A DNA stretch of 64,000 nt from Tubulanus polymorphus (lineage: Eukaryota; Nemertea; Palaeonemertea; Tubulaniformes; Tubulanidae). Position numbers and translations under genes: made by a program. The stretch spans positions 8,430,278 to 8,494,277 of the forward strand of contig NC_134030.1 in NCBI RefSeq assembly GCF_964204645.1, read 5' to 3'. The notes under the pieces are model-generated. The model did not search any database. It saw nothing but the letters and a program-made list of their open reading frames with translations, and was not told the DNA's origin. Numbering within the stretch: position 1 is the stretch's first letter; each line of letters begins with the position of its first letter. Shown here in pieces: positions 12,991-37,083 of this stretch.

Positions 12991-15533
12991 CTATACAAGA
13001 AACGTGTTGCAACCGTTCTAACTAGAACATTTGCGCACCGGAAGTTGCTCCTCGATGGTCCATCGAATATTAGTAAAGTATTAGTACTAGAATAGAATTC
13101 AAATTATCATACGATATATGCAAATTATTCCGTAAACGCCATATTAGTATAAGTGTTTAATTATCATTTCGTTATGTCATAAATGTCGCGTAAGACTTTG
13201 TATATTTATCTGCACAATCGGTTTCTTCACAGAGTAGTCACAGAGATACAGTGTTTTAAGAGATACAATCGCGTGATCAGCAAAATCTTACAGGGGCTAA
13301 TATTGGGATAATAATGTCTTTCTCATTGCATAAAATGAACCGACTAATATCTATTAAATTTAGTGACATCGAGTGCAATCAGTTTGTAATAGAAACGGAT
13401 ATCCGGTCTTCAAAAATAATCGTGGTTGTTTATTTTCCCATGTGGAGTAAATTGGTTCTCATAGGAATCGTCATATCTATATAATCAATAAGATTCTTTT
13501 CCCGATTGAGTCATTTGACAAGAAAATCAATATCTGTATGATCTTAGAAAATCACTGGAAATGAATTGATTTGTATGGTGGTTCATTCGGGCCACTGCAA
13601 AAACTTTCGCTGTGCAATTAACTATAACTGTAAATTTGCACCAAAATCTAATAGTTTTCAATTTTGGTATTTTAACGCCTTTATCAGCGTACCGAAAAAC
13701 TTTTACGGCGGTCCGAATCAGCCGCCGTAGATTCGAGGTAAGGGGATAGATCGCGAGATTTTGGAAAAACTTGTCACGTCGTTTCACCTAAATGTCTGTG
13801 AGGGCTTTTTTCAGACTTAATGGATATCTCGGGAAAATCGAAGACTTTGAAGTTTGTCATCAAAGTATATACTTCCCCACGATGAAATCTAAACGCCCAC
13901 ACGACACTGTAACTCGGGATTTCGTATTCTGTTTCCCAGACTCGCTATAACGACACCAGAGCTTGCGATAGTGTTTTAATCTGCAGTTCTGTCTTTCAGC
14001 TACAGCCGAAGCAAACGTCCCTCGACAGTAGCGGCACGTAATCTTAATAAGGATCTATGATGGTTTCATCGCTCGCAAACATCCCCTTCGGTAATCCGTA
14101 TAACCCACGATTTGCCGAATTCTTCTATCGTGGGATAAACTTGCAATCGTCCAAATTGGTGACATGGTAATGCGCACATACATAACCAACGACCAGCGAA
14201 TGTAATTCTCGTGCGCAATATTAGTAATAAAGAGAATTGATTGAATTGCGCGCGAGTCATCTCGCCAGTTGATCGCGCGCGCATTCCTAAACATTAGCTG
14301 GTGTATTACGATAGATAGACCCAAAAGTCAATTTGTGTCTTCAGCAGTGGATCTAGCCGTGATCGATGTACATTTAGATTTGAGAGTGATGTTTGGTGTG
14401 TGTACGTGCGGCGGTGTAGGCTGTTTAACAAGACGATTTCAGAGATTACGGTCACACGATATCAGTTTTTGAAATCAATTTTAAGACTCCGATTGGAACT
14501 TGAACCTGCCGCAACCACTTCTTTCCTGAGAGAAATGTCATCGCATTGAAAGCAGCGCTGTAGCCGCGTGAACTTTGAAGGCCAGACGAGGACGACCTAC
14601 GCGCAATGGAAAAAAATATGAATGTCGGCGCGGTGCATCAAGTAACTTAAATGTCAACGCGGCAATAGACACCGGATATAACTTAGGAAGAAAGGATCGT
14701 TTGAAAATTCTATTCTTACTGGTTCGTTGTCGATGTACTTTCTTCTATAACTTAACGGTAAGTCGATTGAGTCACGTGTGAATTTGCGTCTCACGTCTGA
14801 TTGGCTGGGCTCTAATTATCGTTGGGTCGAAATGGACATGCGCGCGCGGCGTATGAAAACATTTTATCAGTCGAGAATATTGTATTCATCACTCACTTCT
14901 ATCTACCGGGTATTCCTCGGCAAACACGACGTAATTCACGCTTTTAGTGCAGTTGAATATAAAGAAAAAAAATCTGAAAGCGGACTGCCACTACAGCAGC
15001 GTTTCACATTGTAGAATAGAACTCTAATAGAAATCCGATAACTCATAAGAGATGATCTCGACGATTGCACAGTTTATAGTTAAACGCGTTGGCGACGACG
15101 GCACTGTATATTACTGGAATTGTGATAGAGCATTCTAAGAATCGTTTGTCGGGACACGAGTTACAATAACTGCGATCGATTGGTTTATAATAATACAGTT
15201 ATGGGCGAACATGCGTTCTATCTATAGTTGTTGTGATATATATGATATATGTAACATCGTGTGGTTTAGATACTAAAATCTTGGATAGCACGTATCTCAT
15301 GTATAACTAGCGACGTTTTGAATTACTTTCGAAATGATTCTCATGATTAATTATTGCTGCATGCGCGAAGTGAACACGACGAAACCGATGTTCTACAATA
15401 CAAGGCAACAGGCTATAATTGATACATTTCGCGGGTCTCCATCTCGATTGAATACTTTAATCAAAGAAACGATTATTGTTGAAATTGTGATGGATTCGGC
15501 AAATAAGGGTTCTTTACGGAAACCCGTCGGTGA
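12991..15533. other. Intergenic, no supported gene
   Basis: Several 70-90 codon frames exist on both strands (for example minus 13527-13787 and 14055-14324, plus 14778-15014), but they overlap one another in different frames and show no domain, signal peptide or polyadenylation context. Confidence 0.4.
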
Positions 15534-15848
15534 CATGCGTAGATAGGTTTTTCATGACATTCATTTTCACGGTGACATACGAGATGATTTTTTCACTTTA
15601 TGTCGATATTGGAGTTAATATGTCGTAATTCTAGTTATTATGTAAAAATTCGAGTTTTCATGTCAAAATTCGACATTTTAACTCGAATGTCGACATAACA
15701 TCTTCAATCTTGACATATTAACTCGAATTTTGACGTAATAACTCGAATTTTCACATAATAACTCGAATTACGGCATAAAGAAAACAAATTATCTCTTATG
15801 TAAGCAATTAAATGTATAAATGTCGCGAAAAACCTATCTACGTATGTC
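15534..15848. repeat. Foldback element with internal ~19-bp repeats
   Basis: The ends are GACATGCGTAGATAGGTTTT and, inverted at the other end, AAAACCTATCTACGTATGTC. Inside each arm a unit of about 19 bp of the form TATGTCGTAATTCGAGTTA is repeated several times; the units run in one direction in the left arm and are inverted in the right arm, meeting at a central palindrome (about 15680-15700). The repeat-in-arm architecture is that of foldback-type elements. No coding capacity. Confidence 0.8.
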
Positions 15849-16309
15849 TTCAAGGGGCTCTGGTGCTATGAGCTGATTTCACTAGAATGCCAGTCGCGTG
15901 ACGTTCATTCAGGAATTTTTTTCAAACTTTTGAATCCACCGCGCGGTAATGAAAGATTGAACCAGGCAAAGCTAGACACTTGGTCCTTCTACGTTGAAAA
16001 AACGGGGCAATATTCCGAACATTCGTGGGGCTATATATAAGCAAATGGCTTTTCTATCGGTTGCAAATCATTCGCAATACATGTATATCTATATATCTGA
16101 CAGCGGCAGGTACGAGGCGACTGCAATTTCCGTCAATCAGGACTCGTGTTCAGCCACCGAAGCTGAAGCTCACAAAGCCGCAATACAGACAACTCTGACG
16201 CTTCCGAAACGCTTCGACTGATTGAAAAATTCAACAGCAAAATTTTTTTAAAGATAGACTGGATTAAAAACATATCTCGTATATATTTCTAATTTTTCTA
16301 TCTTTGTAG

Positions 16310-16623
16310 GGACGTCGGTGGTGTAAACGCCACAGGGTTACCAACATTCTGCGGGTGGTATGAACAATTTTCCGAAAAAGACAAACGATCAATAATAAAC
16401 GAGGATATGTTGTCGCCGTGTACAAAAGGAATAGCTGCTGTTCGCGACTTGTTAGCTAGAATAACGGCGGCTTTGAGTTTAGAAACGTAAATTATCTTTT
16501 CGAAGAAATGAGCTCGTTATGATAGGAATATTTCTCTAGTCGATCAAAATATAGGAAAATATCAAGAGTGAATTAACGCAATAACGCTAAAAACACTATC
16601 TGTACTGATGATATTTGGTGAAC
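16310..16623 (+). other. Probable 5' UTR of the membrane-protein gene
   Basis: A good acceptor (pyrimidine tract then TTTGTAG at 16309) precedes the ATG at 16624 without an intervening acceptor. The coding exon may therefore start at 16310 with about 310 nt of untranslated leader and an upstream non-coding exon I cannot place. Confidence 0.35.
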
Positions 16624-27508
<10,885 letters not shown>

Positions 27509-30500
27509 ACGGTCGGCGAATATTTTGACGGACTGGTTTCAAGATAAAAGATTCTAATAACGAAGACGGGTTCAATCGATCAGATTTTGCAATCTTCGCC
27601 TACGGGTAACACGTGCATAATATAAAGTTTGGCAATAACTATGGCATTCTGTATTACGTTTTGTAATCCTTCATTTAAACGGTGTTCTTAGAAAGGCACA
27701 ACAACATATCACGGAAATTCAACTGACATATTTAATCGACCTATGAAGAAGAAAGTATTCGGATAGAACTACATATATACAATACGATAAATAGCAATTA
27801 TTGGATCATCGTTTATAGTATCTTAAAGCTTATAGAGTCGTACCGCCGCGCGCTCGTGGATCCATAACACATGCCAATAAAATAGCGTACATAGTTTTTA
27901 CTTCCACTCGAAGCTTCTTCGAACATATGTGCGATTTCCATGTTGAAAGAGATTTTTTTACGTCGAGGCTTTTTCAATACACCTCGAACACTTGCCGATG
28001 TCTTTCAAGATTCGAGTGGTTGTGAAGGGGAGCAGTGGTGCACAAAAAGATATTGGAAAGGATAACACACGTACGTATATACACGAACGATGAACATATC
28101 GAAACGTGAATATCAGTTTGTGATAAATTTGAATAATATTATTGATGTATATTGCTTAGTATATGTGTATCAAGTGTTACTTTGTACGGATTCTCTATTG
28201 ATTCATATCAACTTCCGCGGAGACGATATTATAAATACGAGCCGGAGTATAGAGATCTCTTACGTAAGAAATTCAATACTACGAAATAGCGTTTTTCTAA
28301 CCGGGTCCCATCGACGATTTTTACACGGTTTAAAGAGACGCTTTATTGGATTTCTGTATAGAGACACGACGAACGTGTCTCATCGTCTCATTCATCGCGG
28401 TAGAATTTACAGACCGTCCTCGAGTCAACTCGGGTTAAATTAGAAATACAGGGCTTGATGGGATTTCCGCAACGCAATTATTCAAGCCAATCATTCAAAT
28501 AAGCAGGAAGACGCTGTCGGTATTCGCCCAGAAACTACGCGTATTAAGGAGTTGCCACTGAAAGGAGGGTAATTAGATTTTTGTCCGTAAAACAGGAAAC
28601 ACACAGTTTACTAATTGTTTCATCTCGTTTTGGCACCGCAGAAATCTAATTTGAATCGGGTATAAATCCTCACGAAATTGTTTGAGTTTTACAACATGAA
28701 CCGTATGAAAAAGATTACGGTCCGGAGGGTGATTCTATAAGGGATTTTAACTAACGAACTGTCGCAAGACCGAGCAGTCAGACAGCTTAGATCGGCCACG
28801 ATTTGGTTCAATCATGGTCTGATACGTATATGGTATTTACATTCCGTCGTCACTGATTAGAATATTTACGTTTGGTTCGTCGTGGTGAGGTGGTGCACGC
28901 ACGGTCGTTTCCGAATACAGTAGTCTTCGTTAAAAAGAAAATCACCTTTTTACCGAGAGATCGCGTAGATACCACGTCATCTTTTACCATCGTACATTGA
29001 TACATACAAAATATTGCAATGCAAATGTACGAAAAAGTATTATCATATCGACGAAGATTACATGCAGATATACTAGTGTTTAAGTTAGAGACTGGTGGAT
29101 GAATAAAGCTTTCCCTTAGCTGCTTTGTTGTTTATATCAAAAATCACACAGTAGGTTCTTTTGCTCAACACACGACGACGTCACGAACATATTGTAGATT
29201 TTGTGTGACTATCGTGTGTACGATCTAAAACCAGATGTATCATATTGTCTACCAGCAGTTAAAACATATCGAGGTGTACCAGTTGTAAATTACTGATGTC
29301 ACGTAGATGTAGATGAAATTGAATCGGATGTAACATTTTTGCTAATATGATTATGATAGACTTTTTTGTACATGTATGATATACGATTCTAGTTGCAAAA
29401 TTGTACACTGTATATGTATATGAAAGATGAAGTAATGGTAATTATATGTAACGAATAGTTGTTATTTCATTTTAATAGTTTACAAGTGATACTTCAATAA
29501 ATGCATTTCTACGTATATTCGAGTCTTATTGGATCTGATCATTTTCTGTCGTGTCCTACAGTCGTCCGTATCCCAACCTTCAGAGTATCCGAATTTATGT
29601 TCTGCCGAAACATCTTCACCTTACGTTTATTGGATAGATCCTTTTTTATTTACCCCGTAGTAAACTAGACCAAATTTCTCTTAATGTCTATCTAAATGGA
29701 ATAATTGCGGTGCATCTTTGTTTGCTGACTAAAATGTGTTGAATGGTCGTCATACGTCAAAGATCTTTCAAAGTTGGCCTATTCATTGGGTGACTTGTAT
29801 ATAGTATTAAGCATAGGCTTGCCAAGAGGAGGGGTAGAGATTAGGGGTACAAACGCTCCTTTGTTTTTTTTAAACAGATTTTTAAGATTTTTAATACACA
29901 GATTACCTACTCTACTTCATACTCCGTGCACCAAGACTCTAGCCCCAGCATTTAGCTTCATTTTGCATTGAAAACGTACGTAAGGACAGAGTGCAGAAGA
30001 ACCTTATGGAGATGGCCCTTTGAAAGAGAAGAGAAATTCGATCCCCTTGAAGATGCTAGGGATGTCGACGATAAGCTTATAGTTTTATGCAGAGTCTCGA
30101 CCCCCAATGGCAATTCTGGCTACAGAAAAGACATTTTCAGAAAGGTTGTTGAACGAATTCATATATTAGGGGACTATGTATTTTTCTATGTGGTCCGAAT
30201 CCGCCATAACGGTATCCCCCATAGAAACTAGAACCGGGGAAGTAGAAATTAAGACGTTTTTACAATTGAGTTTGTCAGGAATATTCCGTGCAGATGACAT
30301 GTCGAGAATTTATTCCATACAACTTCAGTGACACGCAGGGAAAATAAAACAAAAAGGTAGTTTTTGGTGGTAAGATATATTTATTTCACGAAGACGTACA
30401 ATTAAACTGTGTCTGGATTGAAAACTTAATTCATTGTAAATAGCATGACCGAACGTGAATTTGGTTTCATCATTGATATTTTTTGAACGTGTACCAGATA

Positions 30501-31054
30501 TTGCCATTTCTAGCGTTACCAATCCTGAGTCCGAAATCGGAACTCAATAGAGTGAGGTTCTTTTTAAAAGATTAATACACAATAATCGAACGAAACTGAA
30601 GAAGATTTATGATAAATTACCTGCGGATGCCGAGTTTCAGAATATCATAATACAACAAGTCATATTTATATAGATATCGTGCAGCTATGTACATTTTTCG
30701 TGTAACCGACGCCATATTGACTGTCGGTACAACGGGGGATTTACATGAGCCATGAGAGATCCCCCCCGAAATGACCATATTATCATATTTTCTAATTAAT
30801 GACAAGTCTCCAACACTGATCGACAAATAAATCTGACCTCACGGCACGACATCTACGTATCTGACGTTATTGGTGAACAATAAAAGGAATCGTCTGTTAT
30901 TTCTTAGAATTTTCATTTTCAAAACAATTTGAATGTTTTTCAGTAGTGGTACATTGCAGCCAGTTACATTTATGATCCTCGTGGATTTCGACCGAGATAA
31001 TTTCCTAAGAGGAATGTATTGCGACAGGCGTTGCCGTTGTCGGGTATAGCGTAG
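27509..31054. other. 3' flank and intergenic
   Basis: AATAAA at 27876 lies about 370 bp after the stop of the membrane-protein gene. Beyond it are only unsupported frames (plus 28090-28443 and 29968-30231), with no domain and no clear splice context. Confidence 0.4.
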
Positions 31055-32819
31055 TTATGGAACCGGTAAGCGTCTGTTTTGCGGATGGTTTTCGTCCACT
31101 TCGACGCTCTCAGTTCGTTTAGAAAAAACTAGTCGTCGAACAAACTCGTCGGCATCGTATTTACGATCTACTCCGCGTTTTATGAACGTGATTTCGCACG
31201 CGCGCATGCAATCGTTGTGAGCGCTAATCGTCGTCTCTATTTGCGACTTCAGTGGCGCCAAATCCGGAAATACGGCCGACGCGTAAAGCAACACTTGCAA
31301 AAACTGATCGAATGTGTCTGAAATATGAACGGAAATAGAAGAAGTTTAAACGACTTATTTCATCGATGCCGTAAAAAGCAAATAAGCGAATTATACATAA
31401 AAGCTCGTGTAGTACTTCAGATTTAGTTTTTAAGAAACAAGATTTATCTATTCAGAAACTTTTCAAAAGACTTTGCAGCATAACCCCGGGTCCATGAGCT
31501 ATTACATGGTTCTGTTTTTGTGCACTACGTCTGAGCTCGTGTAGTGCGTCAGATTTAGTTGAAAAAAACAAGATATATTTAGTAACTTTTCAAAAGACTT
31601 TGCAGCATAACGGGCCCATGAGAAATTATAGAGTTTTGTTTTTATGCTCTACCTCTAATCTGTACCCCTCAATATTCCCCAAATCCCGTGGGAGGAAATA
31701 TCAGGACACATCATTCCCCGGTCGATGTGCGAGGAGATATCAAGACTTTCTTCTTCGTGATATATGATAAACATTTTGGGGATGGGACAATATTGTATAG
31801 TTTTTTTCGAGACAGATATTCACATACGCCAGTCGTCAGACAAGCGGCGAAGCCTACATTAGGATGTGTTAACATAAAGGCGTACATAAACATATGACGT
31901 TTTAAGATATTAAATATACTTCACGTTTAGTTGGTTCAACTGTGGAGAGCTGCGAGAAAAACCTCTCCGGTTCGACTCTTACAAAAAGCCGGTTTCAATT
32001 CACATTCGCCATATAATAAGGATGGACGAGATGAAAGGAATTTCTCTCAACGCATTTTATAGATTAATTTTGCAAAACCTTGAAAGGCATCGAATCATTC
32101 ACGACATTGGTGATGAATAGGGTATTTTGTACTTAACGTATCATGTTAGTAGGAAAGATCAAACTAGCCTACCGATAAGATTCGGTATATCTTCTAACAG
32201 CATGGCAAAAGGTTGTATTGTCATTCGGTCCTATTAGATTAGACTACTCTCAACTCAATTATGATATGTTCTTATTCATCATTTCCAAAATAGCCAATCT
32301 GTACTTCTTCAATCATATCACCGTATCTGTACATATGAACATACCATACTATGGTGGTTCATTCGGGCTACCGTGGACATTTTGCGGTATGCAAATGAGG
32401 CAAACGGAGTTTTGGCTTCTTGGTGCACACCAAAACAAACTACTTTTCAACCACGGTAAAATTATTTTTCTATTTGGTACGTTGGCGAAATAGGTGCTAA
32501 AGAACGTCGCCAAAACGAAAATGATATCCATTTCGGTGGGCCAGAATGGGATATTTGTGCATCGGCGTGGGCAGTAAAATGAAAATGACCACGCCAAAAA
32601 TCTAATTTTTTTTTTGTGGTCAAAATTATGTAGACCAGAATCAGCTACCCTACCTGCTTGTATTTGGTTTTGATTTTGCCAGAAGTGTTTCAGTTCTCTG
32701 ATGTCGTTAGTTTCGCATTGTTCGACGCAGACGGTCTCCGTGAATGTGACTTTGACGCATAGCGTAATAACCGAAGCCAAAATGATAACAGGAAGTGAGC
32801 ATCTTTCCCCGGAACTCAT
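31055..32819 (-). CDS. Small secreted protein with two CxxxC motifs
   Basis: Spliced minus-strand model: exon 1 32819-32654, exon 2 31317-31055. The donor AAGCAG|GTAGGG and acceptor TATTTCAG|AC join in phase, giving 142 residues. The ATG at 32819 starts a signal peptide of about 25 residues (VIILASVITLCV core) and lies just after a TTTTTTCTAG acceptor-like site. The mature part has CVEQC (31-35) and CMRAC about 57 residues later, each in a stretch that looks helical, so two disulfides could staple an alpha-helical hairpin. The C-terminal third is charged, with KR, RR and NRR sites where a convertase could cut. I do not recognise the family and assign no function. A hormone or venom-like scaffold is possible, but nothing shows it. 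Confidence 0.6.
31399..31655. repeat. Tandem duplication, two ~130-bp units in an intron
   Basis: AGCTCGTGTAGT(A/G)C(T/G)TCAG, AACTTTTCAAAAGACTTTGC and a GTTTTTxTGCxCTAC tail occur in both units (about 31399-31530 and 31531-31655), head to tail. They lie inside the intron of the small secreted-protein gene. Confidence 0.85.
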
Positions 32820-35102
32820 GCTAGAAAAAACGAACAAGAATGCATTGTGATTATAGAACAAAAAATCTGTGCAATCTAAAATCTGTAATAGAAACTCAGA
32901 CACTATAAACTACTTAACTTCATTCACACCGTGTTCGATAAAAAAACATGTATTATTATCAGATTATAATTTCAATATAACTCAGTTTGATATTTTATGA
33001 TTGTGGTGAATACAATCTCGAGAAAAATAATAACAATATGTTTATTTAATGGGGCCTCTGCATTTACGTACTGCTAGGTTCTCATCTGTAAACTTTTGGA
33101 AGCGATCGTAAAAATAAGGATTGAACGAGTGTCTGTGACTATTGGCAACCCCAGATGCCTCAACCAGATTCATTCACAGTAGCGAGAAACGACTGTTAAA
33201 CACACGAATAGCTACACCATTTCGGATGGAGAAAAGCCCGATATTTTACAGCTGTTTTCGTTGTCTCCCACTTTCTCCGCAATTGTATATTCGATGGGAA
33301 TTACGGAGTTGCTATCGGCGTTCATTTACATCCCTGCTGTTGCATTCGTTTTGCTCCATTCAAACATCTAACAATTTTTTTCAACGATAGTCGTGGTTAA
33401 GAGCTAAATCTAAAGCATTAGAATATAAATACAAACGGTGAAAATAGAAAACAACAATTATTTAACAGAAATGGATTTATTTCATTTTGCAAAATGTTTA
33501 GAATCAAATACTCTTGGAAAGCCATTTCCATTTGGGCGCATCGAGCTCGAGCATTTTGTGCTAGGCCGCACATCTATCACAACGTTTCATCATATTGATC
33601 TGCCTAAGACTGTATCTATATTTCTTCTTGAACGAGCAATTCTACGTATAAACATATGCATGCTATTAAGATACATAAAGCGGAGTATTTATGTATTTGT
33701 GATGCTATTTCTTCTTTCGTTCACATGCACACATCCATCATTTCTTGATTCGATGGTGATTTTTATACATACGTTTCATGTATTCTTATTTTCATGTAGA
33801 TACTATTTTCCTAAGATCAACATGAAATACAGCATATTTAGAAATAAGTAAAGACTAGAAGGGGCGAATATAGAAATCTGAGCAGATGTGGCCAAGCGCA
33901 GTGTTTACCCAGATATACTTTTCTATTTTTTAATGAAAAATGCATTCATGATTTGTGCATTACCCACAGTATTTTCCGGCAGACGCCGAAACAGCAATCG
34001 ATAAAGATTTGAATTGTGGTTAGTTTCATCATTGATATGATTGGTGTCACTATCAGAAAATTTTTAAACACGGAGCTGGTGAGAACCGCTAACCCCCCTC
34101 CCCCTGGATTTACCCCTGACTATATTAACAATAGTTCATAATAAAACTTTTAAGCGGAACGGAAGTAGATAAGAAATGTATATATGCCATCCGATCAGAA
34201 ACAATTTCAAGAGTGAATTGCAAAACAGCATCGAATGCACAAAACGTCAGATGTCAGTATGCGCCTTGCGAATACATTCTCTTATCTAACTATTTTCGAG
34301 CGGTTGGTGACGTTTGGAAAAAAGAAATGCCGCGTTGACGTTATGTTTTATTCAACGTCACGTTTGGCATTTTTATAGTCGTGGAGCGGAAAGCTGTTCA
34401 CGGAGTTTTGCAAGCAACTCCCACCTCCTTGGTTCGATCGAAGCGATCGGCTCATTTTGTTCTGTTAGTTTTTCGAAATCGTTTGTTAGTTTTAGTTTTT
34501 GTTCGTTAGTTCGTGTACGATGAGAATGTCAAGATTCATCGGGCAGCTGTGACGCCCTGACTACCGAATACGGCAGTTCGAGTCGATATAAAATTTTTAA
34601 TAAGAGATTCTATTTACTCCCCGCAATCTGAAACATTATATTTCTATTCTGGCTGCTGTAAAACTATTCGCATTTCTGGGTTTACCAAAAATTCAACCAA
34701 TATAATCAATGATTGTGTTAGTACCAAAGAACCAATCGCTACAACCGACGCGAAACTTAACGATAAGAGTATTGTTGCGGTAAAAACGAACTAGCGGGCT
34801 CTATGTTGAATCAGAAGAGATAAGTTCTTAAACACCCACCCATTAACAGCAATATTCAGAGCTATCGTTCTTATTTTATAAGGTGGCGTAATAAAATTTG
34901 TCGAGCATCGCTCGACTCAATTCTAAAATCGCTCTCCTGAGCGTTATAGATTATTGATACGATGCAATGATAATTCTACCTGTCAGAAATGCTCAGCGTC
35001 GATCACGGTTCAAATCTATCATCTTCTTTTTTGTTCAAAGCTGCCGATTATGCAGAGCAACCCGTTAAATATGTTTGGAATCATAATTCAACTGCCACAT
35101 AC
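32820..35102. other. Intergenic, no gene seen
   Basis: AT-rich. The frame at 33438-33851 (plus) is long by chance composition and has no supporting signals. Confidence 0.4.
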
Positions 35103-35282
35103 CTGTAGTATTTAATCCCCAATACCATCTTCCTTGAGTTATATATTTTGTTTTCGGTCAGGTAAAACTGATAGGTCCTCTTTGAAAGATGCCAGCGCCC
35201 GATGTGAGACCAATACGCGTTGGTGACATCACTTTTGCTAGCTACGTCACGGTCATCAATGACCGTTTGGGTGCATGATCCG
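35103..35282 (-). CDS. Candidate internal exon, unknown protein
   Basis: A 180-nt minus-strand segment, open in one frame for 59 codons, bounded by acceptor TTTGTCTAG and donor TACTACAG|GTATGT. The peptide is mixed and protein-like, with TNAYWSHIGRWHLSKR and FYLTENKIYNSRK. It enters in phase 2. I could not find partner exons that keep the frame, and downstream joins hit a stop at once, so it may be near the 3' end of its gene. No family recognised. Confidence 0.3.
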
Positions 35283-35691
35283 CTAGACAAAGTTTCGTTC
35301 CAACTCCGAACACCCTGACTGCTTTAATGACATCACCATAAATGAAATTTCAAATTCAATATTGCTATCAGCCGCGCGAATATAGCCCGGATCAAAGAGT
35401 CTCAACGCCTTTGTGAAATCTCAGCGCGCCCGGCAGACGGTTTCATCGTGGGCGTTGATGACGTCACCGTGATGTCATCAAGATTTCGCATCGAAAAGCA
35501 GACGGCAATAAGGACCGAGGTCGTGACTCCCAACTACAAAATGAATCCGGAATAGATTATTCGAATTTAATAACAACCCAGCATCAGTCACCGGGTTATG
35601 AAGCTATACGATGTAGGTCGGTATTGTCGGATCCCAATATGTTAAATTGCCATCTAAGAGAGCTTGGCCTTATTCATTTGCGCGTGGTTAC

Positions 35692-35799
35692 GTTTGAAAT
35701 GCAGCGCCCATTCAGCCCGCTAAACGAAGTTACTTTGCCCGGCGGCTGTATTGTATCATCACCGAGCGCGACGAGTTTTACTTGCTCCATGTCCGGTAG
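35692..35799 (-). CDS. Candidate internal exon, unknown protein
   Basis: 108 nt, 36 codons, phase 0 at both ends, between an acceptor (ATATCTAACCAG) and a donor (TCAAAC|GTAACC). The peptide contains PDMEQVKLVALGDDTIQPPG. Codon use resembles the solid genes of the window. It may belong with 35103-35282, but the phases of the two do not connect directly. Confidence 0.3.
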
Positions 35800-36152
35800 C
35801 TGGTTAGATATATGAATTCAATCGAAACGCCCGAGCCATCCAAATAAAACACGATAGACATGCGTGAATTGGCTATCATCTAGTTCTCTATATGACACTG
35901 ACCTTTGGTACCGAAAGTATTCAACTCGGAAAAATTAGGCTATCTTTACCTACTCATTGGCTTTCTATGCAGGAGTAGGTATGAGATTGTCTCCCGGCGA
36001 TTTGGGTAATCTTTTAACACGGAGCGACGTAAACAAGTGCCGTCACCCGAAATGAGTAGCAATCATTAAACTTCGTAGGTGACAGTTGAAAATATTGCCC
36101 TAAAGCCACGACGGGAAAAACACGACTACAGCGTTGTGTCGTCAACATTTAG

Positions 36153-36419
36153 CTATTTATTTTTTCTGATCGCGAACATGAGATATGTTGATGCATAACG
36201 GCTGGCGACAACCGCGCAGAATATCAGTTCCGTTGGCGGTGTTAAGAGTTTATGATGACGAATACCGTCTACGACGCTGCCAAAAACCGACGATAAATAC
36301 AACCGTATACTGAAAAACGCCTTATCTAACGTCATTTTACCGGTTGGTAATTTTTCTCCGCGAGAAAAAGAAGCGGAAACACGAAGTATGAATATTTTGC
36401 GTAACGACGGATGTTTCAT
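36153..36419 (-). CDS. Candidate small ORF or terminal exon
   Basis: 88 codons from ATG 36419 to TAG, with AATAAA overlapping the stop. Composition is coding-like; a TTTGCTCTAG acceptor lies just upstream, so it may be a last exon. The C-terminal part is hydrophobic (LIFCAVVASRYASTYLMFAI) and could be a membrane segment. No homology recognised. Confidence 0.3.
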   Translation of the reverse strand: MKHPSLRKIFILRVSASFSRGEKLPTGKMTLDKAFFSIRLYLSSVFGSVVDGIRHHKLLTPPTELIFCAVVASRYASTYLMFAIRKNK

Positions 36420-36775
36420 GATTAATAACTAGAGCAAATTTCCTTTTTCAATACTAAAGATAGACTTTTACGTAAAAAAGACCCACTTTATCTGCCTTTA
36501 TCATCATCGTCGTGAACCAAATTTTCCTCGATTAGGCCTATATGGAATCAAGATATTTTTTCCGACATTGAAATTTTCATGGTATTTTAATGATTTGATT
36601 AATGAATTTTCTTTTTACCGATCTTCATAATTTGGCGCAACGTTCTCGAACTTTTCTATCGAAAACAAGACATTTTCTACGCCGCACGATCAGTAAAATG
36701 TATCTATCAAAGGTAATTCAACGAATAATGAAAGAAATCCATCTACGCCCATTCGCGGAATCGTTCAGACCAGAT

Positions 36776-36787
36776 GGGGGGGGGGGG
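36776..36787 (+). repeat. Poly-G run
   Basis: Twelve consecutive G residues, unusual in this AT-rich background. The run length may be miscalled. Confidence 0.8.
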
Positions 36788-37083
36788 TTCTCGCGTAGAG
36801 GGCGGTGGCTTCGGAGAAAGGCGCGTGTATTCACATAAATTCACATCCAAACCATTCCAATACAAAAGCGATTAAGAAGATTTGCCAGGGATTTTTGGAA
36901 AATAAATATCATATTAATTACCCGCATCCCAGCAGGACTTATGCCAGTCGCATACCGCAGTCGAACAATTAATATCGCCGTTTCTCCTACCTGGCACAGT
37001 TTTCAGATGTATATTACTGATGTTGGAACTGAACCAGAGAGTGTGGTTGACGTCTATTCAACAGATCGCAGTGTTCAACTATA

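Noticed and set aside
15575-15785. CRISPR-like short repeats
   Set aside because: The ~19-bp units have no unique spacers, are inverted in the second half and lie in a eukaryotic foldback element.
33438-33851. 137-codon plus frame
   Set aside because: Composition is rich in F, I and L from AT-rich DNA; no ATG context, splice signal or domain supports it.
35200-35480. Second CRE promoter cluster
   Set aside because: One perfect TGACGTCA (35459) and several near matches exist, but some fall in a candidate coding exon as GAC/GAT-GTx-AC codons and no TATA box follows, so the case is much weaker than at 26.2-26.6 kb.
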